DNA from: Polytrichum commune
Lineage: Eukaryota; Streptophyta; Polytrichopsida; Polytrichales; Polytrichaceae
Length of the DNA: 64,000 nucleotides
NCBI GenBank assembly: GCA_950295325.1
Contig: OX485804.1
Span: 65,696,033-65,760,032 of the forward strand
Reading direction: 5' to 3'
The notes under the pieces were generated by a model that saw nothing but the letters and a program-made list of their open reading frames with translations, was not told the origin of the DNA and did no database searches. Shown piece by piece: positions 44,875-57,200 of the stretch. Numbering within the stretch: the stretch's first letter is position 1; every line of letters starts with the position of its first letter. The position numbers and the translations under genes are program-made.

Positions 44875-47800
44875 ACCACATCCATATCCTATGCGGCGAC
44901 TTTAACCGAAACATTGCACTTATTGGAAGACAAAATAACCACAATAATACGCCACCACAAGAAGAAGACATTCAATGGAAAAACTTCACCACAACCCTCA
45001 ATCTAGAATATATCCCAACAAACACTAACATTTCAAGACAAGGAGGCTAAATTACACATCAACTAGCCTTATAGATGGCTTTTATATCAACTAACCAGAC
45101 AACAACAGATTTACTTCCACAACAAACACAACCATGAATCTTAACTCCGACCACTTCCCAGTCACCTTACACATACCCCAAAACACACTCATAGCTAGAC
45201 CCTCACCCGCCGTAAATACTACACAAATTAGAATACTAAATCCGATCCCATCGGAAAACTTAGAAAATTTTAATATAGAATTTTTTGAAGCAAATTCCAC
45301 ACAACTAAACGCACTAACCAGTTTACTAGAGAACCACAGTCATCTCACCCCGGACCAATGGCAAGAAGCCTGTATAACATTAGACAACATTGTAGAAAAA
45401 TTTCAGACACCATTGAAAAAACATGCAAAGCAATCCCAATACAAACCCTTACAAACAGAACAACACAACAAGGCGGCTTCCTACCACGAAAACTATCTAA
45501 AGAATGGAAAAAACACCTCGAAACATATAATCTCATTAGAAAAACTATATACATCACAAAAAACAACCCACACTGGCAAACTCACCCTATCCTAAATGTA
45601 ATCCGAAACCACCAACATGTGCAAATCCCACATCCACCTACAACAACCACTCCTCCAAATGAATGGATTGATACCATAGTTGCTATCGCAAAAACCGCTA
45701 ACAAAGAAGCAAGGAAAATCACCACAAAATACACCAAAAATTGTATTCTAAAAGCTGTATCAGAATACCGCCAAATGTATGAAAAAAGTCCCAAAAAGAT
45801 AAATAGGAAAGTCTTTAAACATTCCGAAACTTCACCCCTCGACTCCATTACAGATAGACAAAATAATATCCTAACTAACCCTGAGGACATTGCAAAAAAA
45901 ATATACATTCAACAATCCATCAGTAACCGCCCAACAGTATACATATGTCACTTTCAAAACATACACTCACCGTACTGCACATGTGGCGTTAGGCAATATC
46001 CATGGCACGATTTAGAAGGACTCACAATTGACCAACGTGGAGAACCCCAAACCCCCCTACATACATACTTTGACCAAGAAACATACGACTTCTGCCTTAA
46101 AAACCTAGGAAATAACAAAGCCCCAGGACCAGACAAAATCCCCAACTCAATTCTAAAAAATATGCCACCACGCTTTCACAAACTACTATTTCTATTCTTT
46201 AAATACTACTACAAACAAAAACAAATCCCTGCATCGTGGAAAACTAGCCTAACAGTTTTACTATATAAGAGAGGTGATCCATCACAACTTACTAACCATA
46301 GACCTATTGCACTAGCTAACACCATATACAAACTATACACAAGCATATTAACCTCTATTCTTTCCACTTATGGGGAAAGGTACCAAACACTGCATGATAG
46401 CCAAGAGGGATTTAGAGCAGAAAGAGGAACATCCAGACAACTCCAACTCCTCATTGCAGCATTAGAAGACGCAAGATTCACGAACCAAGACATATATATC
46501 CTCTACATCGACTTCAAAAACGCTTTTGGTTCCATTGATCATACTAGACTCTTAGCCATAATGAAAGATCTTGGATACCCAACCGACGCCATAAGCCTTA
46601 TCGGCAACATATACTCACAAGCCTCTACAATATACTGTGGAAAATACTTTGGTAAAACACTACCTATCCCCATTCAAAGAGGTACAATACAAGGAGACAT
46701 TCTCAGCCCTTACCTATTTTTAATATTTTTAGAACCCCTCCTTAGATGGCTACAACAAGGCGACAATGGATACACCTTCGGAACATCCAAAGTCAAAATT
46801 TCATCCGCAGCATATGCCGCGACGACTTAGCAGCAATAGCTAACAAACTAAAATCATTACAAATACAACTAAACAAATTAGACAAATTCTGCGAATGGGC
46901 AGGAATGGACCTCGGAATACCCAAGTGTACAGTGACCGGATGTCCTAATAAATCTAAAATGAATCCCATAACTTTCAAAGCCCTAATCCAATCTACCAAT
47001 ATAAACTATAGAAACCAACCATTACCAGTCTTACATCAACATGAACCATACACCTATATGGGAATCAATCTCGCACCATCTTTTAAATGGTAAACACAAA
47101 TTAATACCACTACAGCTAAAGTTATTAAACAATGCCAAGCCCTTGTAGCATGCCCAGCCACCATGAAACAAAAAATTAACATGGCAGATACAGTCATACG
47201 TGCTGGTATAGCCTACAGCTTTTACGCAGTACCATACTCTATTCCGGCCATCAAAAAACTCGATAAGAAGATTATAGTACTTCATAAAACAATATGCGGA
47301 TTACCAAAAAGCACATCTAATATCGCTGCACAACTCCCGCACGATCTATTCGGAATTGAAGCATTCTCTCTACAAAATGCCTACTTGCGGTGTATTGGAG
47401 AACAATTACAAAATGCCTCAATGACAAAGGTAGACTCGGTAAAATCTATTATGGCTTAACACAATTTATACTTGCAAAATTTGGAGGTTCTAAAGAAATA
47501 ACCCGCATTAAATACCATCATTGTGTTAGATCACCTATCACTAGAACACTATTCCTCCTTAAACATGAAGCCGGAGTCCACCTAAAAAGTACAATAGATA
47601 GCTTCTTATTAAACCCATCCCCACTTGAAACCGCATGGTTGAAAGAAGCTCAAAACCTACAAGGCCTAAACCCCAACACTTCACTTAAATTATTACAAAA
47701 ACTTCTATTGCACAATATAATAAAATTAGAACAAATAATCATGCCCAATGGCACAACCTTAATGAACCCCGATGACTTTAAAATATACCACTCCAATCCT

Positions 47801-50783
47801 ACAAAACTCATCAAGAGCGCATTAAACATTGCGAATCAACTATTTTGCCACCCTTCCTGCCACCAAGAATGCCACCTACCATGCCCACACCATTACCCCC
47901 CACGAACCTTAAAAAATGACCACACAATAATAAATCATCCCTCAACACCCAACCCCCCCTTTACACCCCCCAAACCCTCCCATCCCCCACCTACCCCCAC
48001 CTCCCAACAATATGCTTAACAATCCCCGTCAATTTCCTATACACACTATACTAGATCACAAACAACGACAACTCATAGATTCTAACAGGATTAAAAGAAA
48101 TGACACATCATACCTATGCCAATGGACTACACCAAATAATACTAGATACAACAAATGGCGCACCCAAAGAGAGCTATTCCCCTATTGTGATGCTTATACT
48201 AGTTGCCACAACACCGAACTATTTACCCAATATTATACGAAAAGACAACAAAAACACTTCACAAATATCGTCAACGCATATTTCTCCACGGAACAACTAA
48301 GAGACACTAGATACGTTATCCCTGCCACAATAATTCCATTGGCACATATCTCCATTAATGAATGCAACCCAAAGAGAGACATCGAAATAAATACTAACAC
48401 TATCCAAACACAATTCAACGTCGCTCACATATATGAAGACAACGGCCGGCACCTCATTACCATCCCAAAAACTAGATTACTGTGGCTATGGAAACAATAC
48501 CATCAAGCTAAAGATACCCCTCATAGCCTAGAACCACCTACCCAATCATTTGAAACTGAAATCGTGTGGCTATACCAAAGGTATAAATACCGTATTCCAA
48601 AAAATGACCCACTTAAACGTGCCTAATATATTATACCAACTCCAATACTAGATTTCCTAATAACATCGTTCAATATCAATCATTCATACTTCTCATCCCC
48701 AGTTACTTGTCCCACACAATTCACCCAATTCCACTCACCATTCTCTAGGGATAGAATATTTGGATCCCTAGGGAAAGCATTTGACCAAAAATGGAAGGGA
48801 ATTGGTTACGCCCACCCCCATAACGCAACAGACTTACAACAAGCCATCCATTGGGCCCGCATTGCGGCCAAAAATGACACAAATACAATCACTATACTTA
48901 TCTCAAAAGATATGGATTGGTACCATAACTTTAACCCATACACTGGCCCATTCTTGGACACACACATCATTGCCCACTTTGCAGCAGACACCATCATATA
49001 CGAAGAACCCACAATTCCCCCTGAACTCAATATCACGAGAAAAGAATTATCAACACTACGAATATTCTGTATCCACCACCAAAACAATCACATCGGTACC
49101 TACGAACAAATGAATCAACTCACCAACATAGCAAATAACCTCCAAATATTACAAATTCACACACAAATTGCACCACCCATCCCCTTAAATACCACCGTTA
49201 ATCCTAGCAAAAAATGGGCTAAATCTAACTATCCAAACATACCCAATAATAATAACATACCTATTCCACAATTCCCTAATTACCAAACTAACTTACCACT
49301 AAAATTCCATCCGCAATTCAACTACTATACAGACGGTTCTTTTATGAAACCCAAAGAAATTAACCCTGGAGTATGGAGAAGAGAAAGAGCTGGTTATGGA
49401 ATCTATAGCCCCAAGGGCCTTAACATCTCCAAAGGACTACATGGACTCCAAAACATACTACGAGCAGAAATGATAGTCATACATGAAACACTAACAATCA
49501 TTAATACACTACATCCAAACGAACCCGCATACATATTTACCGACAGTCTCAATGTATTATACTTATTCAACACACAAATTAAACACCCCACACTTCACAA
49601 TAGCCACCCTGACCAAATCATCCTCGCCGCCATGGTACAACTACTTCAAAACCGAACACAACCAATCACACTATACAAAGTCAGAGCACATGTCAACATT
49701 GACGGCAACGAACAAGCAGACAAATTGGCAAAAGAAGGGTTAAAACTAAAGCACAAAATTGCCATTCACCCATATGAACATGCCCATGCCACCCCATACT
49801 ACTACCAAAAGGACGTTTGGGCCTCAATGATAAACGTTCTTGATAAAGGTCCCGTTAGATTCCTAGAAAAATAAATTATTAAATACAATAGGAAAAACAA
49901 CTTGGAAAACATGGCCACACAAACCCCCAACACTTACAAATGGACAGGAAATGCAGATATAGATAAAGAACTTTCTAACGAATTTTGGGAAAACCCGGAA
50001 ATCACGGATAAACAAAAATCATGCCTCATCAAATTCCGAACAGGAACCTATATGGGCAATGCTCGAAAACAACTATTATTCGGTAGACAAACATACCCCT
50101 CTATTACATGCCCCATTTGCACCTCATACGAACCGGACACGTGGTTACATGTACTACTTACGTGTAAACAACAACATATACATTCACTCCACGTCAAAAG
50201 ACACAACAAAGCAGTATGGGAAATTAGGAAACTACTAATCTCATTTGAAAAATCTCGATGTTATATTCTCATGAACGCGGGCACCTTCAATAATACACCC
50301 CAGGAAAACACCGTTCCCAATTGGCTACTCCCTTGCACATGCGGTACACAAAGATGCCATTGTAACTCCAGATTCAGACCTGACATCCTCTGTGTTAGAG
50401 GATTACCATACCAAAATGACCCCCCCACAGACCTGGACCCCGACCTCACCATACAATTCATCGAATTCACATACTATAATGATAGATTCTCTCCATAAAC
50501 ACTCGAAGCAAAAAATAACAAATACAAACCATTAATCGATAGTATTGCTGCTAGAGGATGGAAAGTTGACCCCCTTATCATAATCACCGCTGGTGCTAGA
50601 GCCACTACACACACTCCTTCAATGAAATCACTCGAAAATAAATTTAAAATACCCATGCCTATCATTAAAAATACCTTTAAAAACATCAATACTATCGCTA
50701 TAAAATATGCCATGGCTATCCTCCTACACAAAAGAAGAATAGAAAACCACCAACCACTGCCCCAAACACTAGACCCCCCATAG
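44875..50783 (+). pseudogene. ORF2 remnant of LINE copy B (EEP end - RT - RNase H - nuclease-like)
   Basis: EEP end: CGDFNRNI (44.89 kb) and NSDHFPVTL (45.14 kb). RT: IDFKNAFGSIDH (46.51 kb), QRGTIQGDILSPYL (46.68 kb), then YA-DD at 46813, where a 2-nt insertion shifts the frame just before the catalytic Asp pair. RNase H: YTDGSFM (49.33 kb), RAEMIVI, FTDSLN, GNEQADKLA (49.70 kb). CCHC: CPIC..H..C (50.11 kb). Nuclease-like tail: RFRPDILCVRG and FIEFTYYND (50.37-50.48 kb). Stops where copy A has sense codons are at about 47091, 48624, 49872 and 50497. The final stop TAG at 50781-50783 matches the end of copy A. Confidence 0.88.
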
Positions 50784-51023
50784 ATAAAGCCATAAAACTT
50801 TAACAACTAAGCCACTCCACCCCACCCACTAACAATGCACTAGAGACCTGGCGACCTAAATCATACTAACAATCCCCCCTAATAACTAACCATTTTGGTT
50901 ATTGTTACTAGTGACTGGTGACTATAGTGTCTACTCTCGAAAGGGAGGAGTAGATCTTCACCTCCATACCTTTGTCCTGTGGGCATTGGATTGGAGGAGG
51001 ATCGAACAGACACTTCATTCACG

Positions 51024-51044
51024 TCGGTCTCCTCCGGAGACCGA
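51024..51044 (+). other. 3'-terminal hairpin of LINE copy B
   Basis: Arms TCGGTCTCC and GGAGACCGA pair perfectly around the loop TCC. The flanks ATTCACG before and AGTTT after are the same as in copy A. Three stem pairs differ from copy A by compensatory double changes, and a mismatch of copy A is paired here. Confidence 0.85.
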
Positions 51045-51426
51045 AGTTTTTCTTCTTTTTCTTCTTCTAGTGACACCAATTCTAATCATCTTGCTCAACA
51101 CTAATTGTAAACCACGGTATAGTGTCACCAACACTAAATGTTAACCCAATGTTAGTTGTCGTTCCTTGTAATTATTTGGGGGGATTATAGATTTACAGTG
51201 TTGCAATTACTGTCACTTACCAATTGGACTTTCATCCAAATTTCAATCATCCATGACAATATTTCATCACAAGTTGTTGACAAGAGAAATTAGGGTTTTG
51301 GCCAATGGATGAACTCACCCATCATCCATGTCAATACTTGTTTATCTATTCATAAGAAGTGTCATCCGAAAAGTTACCACAGTGACATTAAATACCATAT
51401 GACACTAAATATCATAATTAGTGTAG

Positions 51427-53510
51427 TGCCTCTTGTCAGAGGTGATTTTTTTGGTATCCATGTAAGGAGGCCCCCCGGGGAGGGTCCCTTGTTAATCGAA
51501 GGTAGTATATTAGTGTCGTGTTTAAGTTTGGAGGAAATGCCACTTACAAGTGAACTTGGACTGATGTGTGGATTGAAGTATGAAACAAGTATATTAGAAT
51601 ATGGCTCTCATGTAGGTTAGTCATCACAACACTTAGATGCTTGAGAACATATCAAAGAGCAACCTTCTTCAAAATGACAAATTATCCTTGCACTTGTACG
51701 ATGACAAGTTTAAAGTTGGACCATGTGGTCAAGGAACAATTTGTTTTGGTCGTGACTTGGATTGTTTGTTTGTTTGTTTTGTTTTGTCTTTGGCTCCTTT
51801 TGCTAAATCTTCTTGGAATGGGAGTGTACCTAGTGGTATCCTTGCTAACGGATAAAGCAATATGGAATAGTTTGCTACATCACCCATTACTAACGAATTT
51901 GTTTGAGGGTGCACATAATCAACATAAGATGGTATATGTGTGTGTTTGAAATTGCAATGTATAAATAAAAGCCTTCTGCCACATAAGGTAGATAATCCTT
52001 AAATAGTTACTTTTTCCGAATAGCCCACTTCTCCTAGGACATGAAACACGCGATTAGTACAAGATGGTTAGCAAATCCAATTTGAGGTCGTAGCCACTTG
52101 TCTCATAATTTTCAAAGCTTATATGGATATTTTATTCATTATGAAAGTGAAGATTCTTGTGTTCATCAAATGATTGTATAAGTCTCCCCGATCATATTAA
52201 CTATTGAGCTTAGAATGGTTATTATATTTTGATCAAGTTGTCCAATCTCTCTTTAAGCACATGTTTTTTTTGAAAGCCCTTCTTGGAGTAACACCAAACC
52301 ACATACCACTCAAATGTAGGTGCCCAATTAAGATAAGTAAATGGATTAGGCACGTCTGCCTTAACATTGATACCTAGCAAGGTATGATACTCCATACAAT
52401 AAAGAATATAATATGTAGCCCAAAAAACAATTAGACAATGATAGTGACACACTAAGGTATTATGTTGAGTCTCAAATGAAGCGCTCACATAAAGGATCTT
52501 TGTATTCAAAGGCAGATCCTACGATGATTGTTGGTTGAACATTGTAGTGTTGCAATGTATGGAGAGGCTATATTAAGATTAAGAAGGGAGTCATTAGTAA
52601 TATTTTAGTAATGTTGTATATGAGGAGAAGTATTTATGGTCTAAATCAACATGCCAAATTGTTTAGCAAGGCTAACATTACACTCTTTTGGAATCTAGTG
52701 AAGAAGCATGCAAAGGGAAACAATAAGCTAGAAAAGGTGATGCTTATTACATTACACTCACCATGGTGACACGATCATGAATGACCATCCTCAATTATCA
52801 CTTAGTGACTTGCATATGGACATATTTATGATTCACTTCCCTAGCACTTGGTTTTTGGGTGCACTCTCCCCATCATTATGGTTTTCCTAATCAAACCAAG
52901 GAAACTAGGTGAATTTGAACCGGATACCTCAACCAATCATGTGATAACCTAGGAAATTGCCCTTAGTGTGTTCTTATTTGTTTAAGGTGTTCCCTTCTTG
53001 AAAGGAGGTGATATCCTATAATGTTCCTCTAATGCTTGTGATGCCCACTTTGAGATTACATATAGAATCAAACTAAATCCAAGGTGAAGCAACACCATGA
53101 TTCATGGTGGTTACAATTTGGTGTAGCTCGTGCTATGAGCTTATGTGTCTATCCATAGGGCATCCATTGGATAATAGAATCCCTTTTGGGTGAGAGGCGT
53201 GGGGGGAACTATTTATGGTAAAAAATATACCATTTAGTTGAGAGCATGATTTCCAACTTAGACGCAATTTTAACTTTGTTTATGACCTTTGGATTGATTT
53301 CAAAGACCCTCAAATTTCCATGATCGCGGTCCTTGACCCCACTGTAATTTGGTATTTAGACTCACCTCTTTAAAGTGAGCTTGATGCAAAATCTGATAGA
53401 CCATGAGACATTATCCATTGCATGCCACGTAGGTGTTTCATCCATTTAAACTTCTGTGGTCCAATAGACCCTCAAGCTGCAGTAAAAAATGAAGTGGGAC
53501 GGTCTCGGCA
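51427..53510. other. Intergenic DNA before SPT5
   Basis: No gene or element is recognised. Open frames of 60-100 codons at 51.3-52.0 kb lack any domain. The sequence around 52,030-52,080 faintly resembles that around 3,960-3,990 (ATGAAACAC.CGATTAGT..AGATGG), perhaps an old shared repeat. Confidence 0.35.
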
Positions 53511-53740
53511 TTTTCCACCAATGAGAGATTTTGGGGAGATTTTAGATATCAATGGTCTCGGGCACGTCAAGGAATAGTGTAAAGTGCTCCTAAAATATGA
53601 CACAGGACGGGTGGGGACCAGGGCATAATCACGGGTTATTTCCGTGATTGGGGCCGGGTCTGCAGGGGGCCCGGGCCCGTCACAAAATCCAAGACCAGTG
53701 AACGAAGGATTTGATGGCTGGCTATGGCGAGTTAGGGTTT
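53511..53740 (+). promoter_or_regulatory. Putative promoter elements of SPT5
   Basis: CCAATGAGAG (53518-53527), TGGTCTCGGGC (53553-53563) and TTAGGGTTT (telo-box on the other strand, 53732-53740) occur in the same order as upstream of MPP-beta. The start codon lies about 530 bp downstream, which suggests a long 5' UTR or an unrecognised leader intron. Confidence 0.4.
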
Positions 53741-54272
53741 CCCTCGCCATGGCTGCATTGCCTCTCATATTTTCAGCCTCTCTCTGCCATTATCTCTCCC
53801 TCTCCTACACATCATGAAATCGCTTGAGATAGTCGTCTTTGTAAACGCTCGAGTGGATTTAAAAAAAATAAAATTCTATGAGTTTTTTCCCTGTTTTTTC
53901 TGAGCTCCAGCTATAATGTTTCGGTTCCGAATGACATTATCTTGCGTTTTGCGTGCCGTCGGCGCCATCGGGAGCTTCCGAAGTTCCGAGCTCTCTAGGC
54001 GTCTAAATATGGTGAGGAGACGTGTGCATCTTCATTGGAGCAAGATATTATTCTCAATGGAGCATTAGGTTTATGTGTGGGGGCTTTGTGCCCGTTATAA
54101 GATCTTCAAGTGCTCTGGAGGTCCTTCCAGTTTTGACCGAGGGTTTCTCTTTTGTTATTTGTTCTCGATAGTGCTTCTCTGTGAGAGACACTCTTCCCCT
54201 GGTCCGCCGTATTGCGAGACTTGAATCTCCCAGGCTGCGTCCAGGTATTGGCGCATTTGATTAGAAACAAAA

Positions 54273-57200
54273 ATGGCGAAACATTATGACGACGATGAAG
54301 CGGAGGAGGTTGATGAGGAGGAAGCGGAGGCGGAGGAAGTAGAGGAGGATGAGGAGGAGGTTGAAGAAGAAGAAGAAAACGAAGAAGAAGAAGAGGAGAG
54401 GAGTCGTAAGCGGAAGTACAAGGTATTATCTCCCTTTCCCCCGAGTTTCTCTGCGTTTCACTAGTTTGTTTCGTTTCTTTATTGTTTCTAAGATTAAGTT
54501 CCAGTTCTTTCACATCCAGCCCAAGCTCATCATGGTTCTCTGGGTTGTCCTCTGTTTCTCATCCTCCTACCTGTAGAAGCTTCTGTGTCGGAGTTGAACA
54601 GAAAATTACAATTCCTATGGAAAACATGCACATTCAAAGATTGAAGTTCCAGCTCTTTCACATCCAGCCCAATCTTGGTTTCGTTCTTTGGGTTGTTCTC
54701 TGCTTCTCATCCTCCTACCAGCAGATATTTCTGGGTTGGAGTTGAATAGAAATCACATTCTCTATGAAAAGCATGCATATACGAAATTGAAGTTCTAGTT
54801 CTTTCCCATCCAGCCCAATCGGAGTTTCGTTCTCCTGGTTGCCCTCTGTTTCTCATCCTCATGCCGGTAGATGCCTCTGTCTTATATTTGAACAGAAAAT
54901 TGCATTTCCTATGGAAAATGTGCACATTTAATCTCTCAATTGGCCACTCTTTCGGGTAGATTGCATGTCTTGGTACATATTTGGTCAGGTAGTTTGTTCG
55001 GAGTATTTTCAACTATTTGGTAGTTCCTACATAGAGGAGGCTATAATTCAAAACCTCTCTTCGGGTTACAAGCAGACTTTCCTCACAAGCCTTCGATCTT
55101 TGATAGAATATGCTTTCACAACGAGCTCACTCAGTGCTCAGTGCTTCTCTGATCGCCTGTTATTCATGGAGATCCTTTAGTATAAGAGGTCTTCTGTGTA
55201 TAAAGGTGCAATCTGTGGCACGTGATTCCTCCTCCTCCTGACACACTGTCATTTGAAATTATCTCGGCACAAGCAGGGCTCGCATTTCATTGATGACGTT
55301 GCAGAGGAAGATGATGATGAGGATGAAGAAGAGGAGGCTCCCCGGAAACGTAGACAGAGGCCTCGGGGCTTGGAGTTTATTGATGACAGCGCTGCTGTGG
55401 CAAGTGATGAAGAAGAGGAGGAGGAGGAGGAGGAGGCAGGTACATGCTATCTACGATCTTCACTTCTTTTCAGGAAATTTATTTATTACAGTCGTAATTG
55501 TACCTTCCCACTGTCTTAAGCATTGACTGTCACTCAAAGATGAGAATGTGATGTTATGCTTCGGAGTGCGATTTCTGCTCACAATCACATTTTGCTGGTA
55601 TACAGACTTTATTGATCAACGTAGTGAGCTTCCGGATGAGGGTGAACAACGCCGTCCCCATCATCGAACAGTTATACGCGATGATCCACAAGAAGATGTG
55701 GAGGGTCTTGAGAGGTTCATCCAGCAGCGGTATGGGCGGCAGGTAAGGATGTGATGAGTCCCATTCTAGGAAGTGACTTTCACAGGATGAGTGGTGACGA
55801 GAGAGTTTAGACCATCCCTGAAATGCCATGAACGTTACATCACACTTTGATCTGGTTGTTGATGTGTGTTTGAGGAGCCTGTTCAAATTACAAGCATTTG
55901 TAGGTATAAATATAACTTTTACCTCCCCCCCAATCTTCATGTTGTTTTAAAGGCAACCTTGGATGTGATTGCAGGAGTATGAAGAGTTTGATGAAGCAGA
56001 AACAACAGAAGTGGAGCAGCAGGCTTTACTACCATCGGTGACAGATCCTAAGTTATGGATGGTGAAGTGCTTGGTGAGTGTGGGAATAGCTTGTTGATCA
56101 ACAATATATCTAGTGTTGCAACGGAGTAGGGTATGTGCTCTGCATTACACAGTTGATTCACAAGATCTTGCTCGTGCAGCATTCTAATCAGAGTGTCTGT
56201 TGTCTGCAGCTTGGACATGAACGTGAGGCAGCGATTTGTTTGATGCAAAAGTACATTGATCATGAAGTCCAAAATCAGCAATTATTGATCAAATCTGCAA
56301 TTGCCTTGGACCACTTGAAAGGATACTTGTACATAGAATCTGAAAAGGAGGCATATGTGAGACAGGTGAAGTTCTTTGTCCTGGATATGTCAACCAGCAA
56401 GGGTTATTAGTTGGATTACAGTTATGCCATGGTGTCCTTAGATACCCAGCTTGCTACTTGCTGCACAAAGCCAATTCTTCCAATAAGACTCTTAAGTTCT
56501 GCCAGTTGCAGACTTGTGAAGTCTCCTGCAGCTTAATTGTTACTGGCAATGAATATGGTCGTCAAGCCCTCGGAAATTGGATATTGAGCTGGTAATGGGT
56601 GGGAGGCAGGCTTGCAGGGGAATGCGGAACATCTATTCTCAAAAGGTAACCTTGGTACCTATCAAAGAAATGACAGATGTACTGTCTGTGGAGAAGAAGT
56701 CAGTTGAAATTGATCAAGACACATGGGTGAGGGTGAAGACTGGTATTTACAAGGGAGACCTTGCTAAGGTAAATCCTGCAACTTGTGTGGTATTCTGTTA
56801 CTGTAGTCTTCAATCATCCAATATTTTATAGTTTGTTTATTGTTTGAAGAAGGTGAAATGAAGGGTTGAGTGGATTGTGTGGTATTATTATTGCCTGCTT
56901 GGTAAGTCCCTTGAGCTACTGAATTGCTGCTGCATGCTGTGGTTGCATTTGCTCAAGATCACACATAAGTTTGTGAGCCTCCATGACGTTTCAATGTACT
57001 GACTGGGTTGCAGGTGGTAGATGTGGATCATGTGAGGCAACGAGCACAGATTATGCTTATCCCAAGAATAGATCTCCAAGCTTTGGCCGCAAAGCTTGTA
57101 AGTGGAATAGCAATGCAGCAATACTATTCAGCTCCCTGTTGATTCTAACCATACTAGTTGAGTATCTTTGCTATATCATTGTACCATTTGTCCTCTCTGA

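Larger units (their letters stand above)
44875..51067 (+). mobile_element. 5'-truncated LINE copy B (6.19 kb)
   Basis: The copy is flanked by the perfect 12-bp repeat TAGTGACACCAA at 44863-44874 and 51068-51079. It begins inside the EEP domain, just before CGDFNRNIAL, so the leader, ORF1, repeat arrays and 2A motif are missing, as in incomplete target-primed reverse transcription. The 3' end has the hairpin and a TTC-rich tail. It is clearly related to copy A over RT, RNase H and tail, but well diverged. Confidence 0.9.
44845..51426 (+). mobile_element. MITE family 1, copy split by LINE copy B
   Basis: The left end CTACACCAATATGATAGATA lies at 44845-44864. The rest of the MITE, from the duplicated TAGTGACACCAA to the right terminal repeat ending GTGTAG at 51426, resumes at 51068. 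Joined, they match the complete copy at 9389-9765 along its length. Confidence 0.8.

Noticed and set aside
54106..54513. Minus-strand ORF of 135 codons over SPT5 exon 1
   Set aside because: It is the Pro/His-rich reverse reading of the GA-rich acidic exon.
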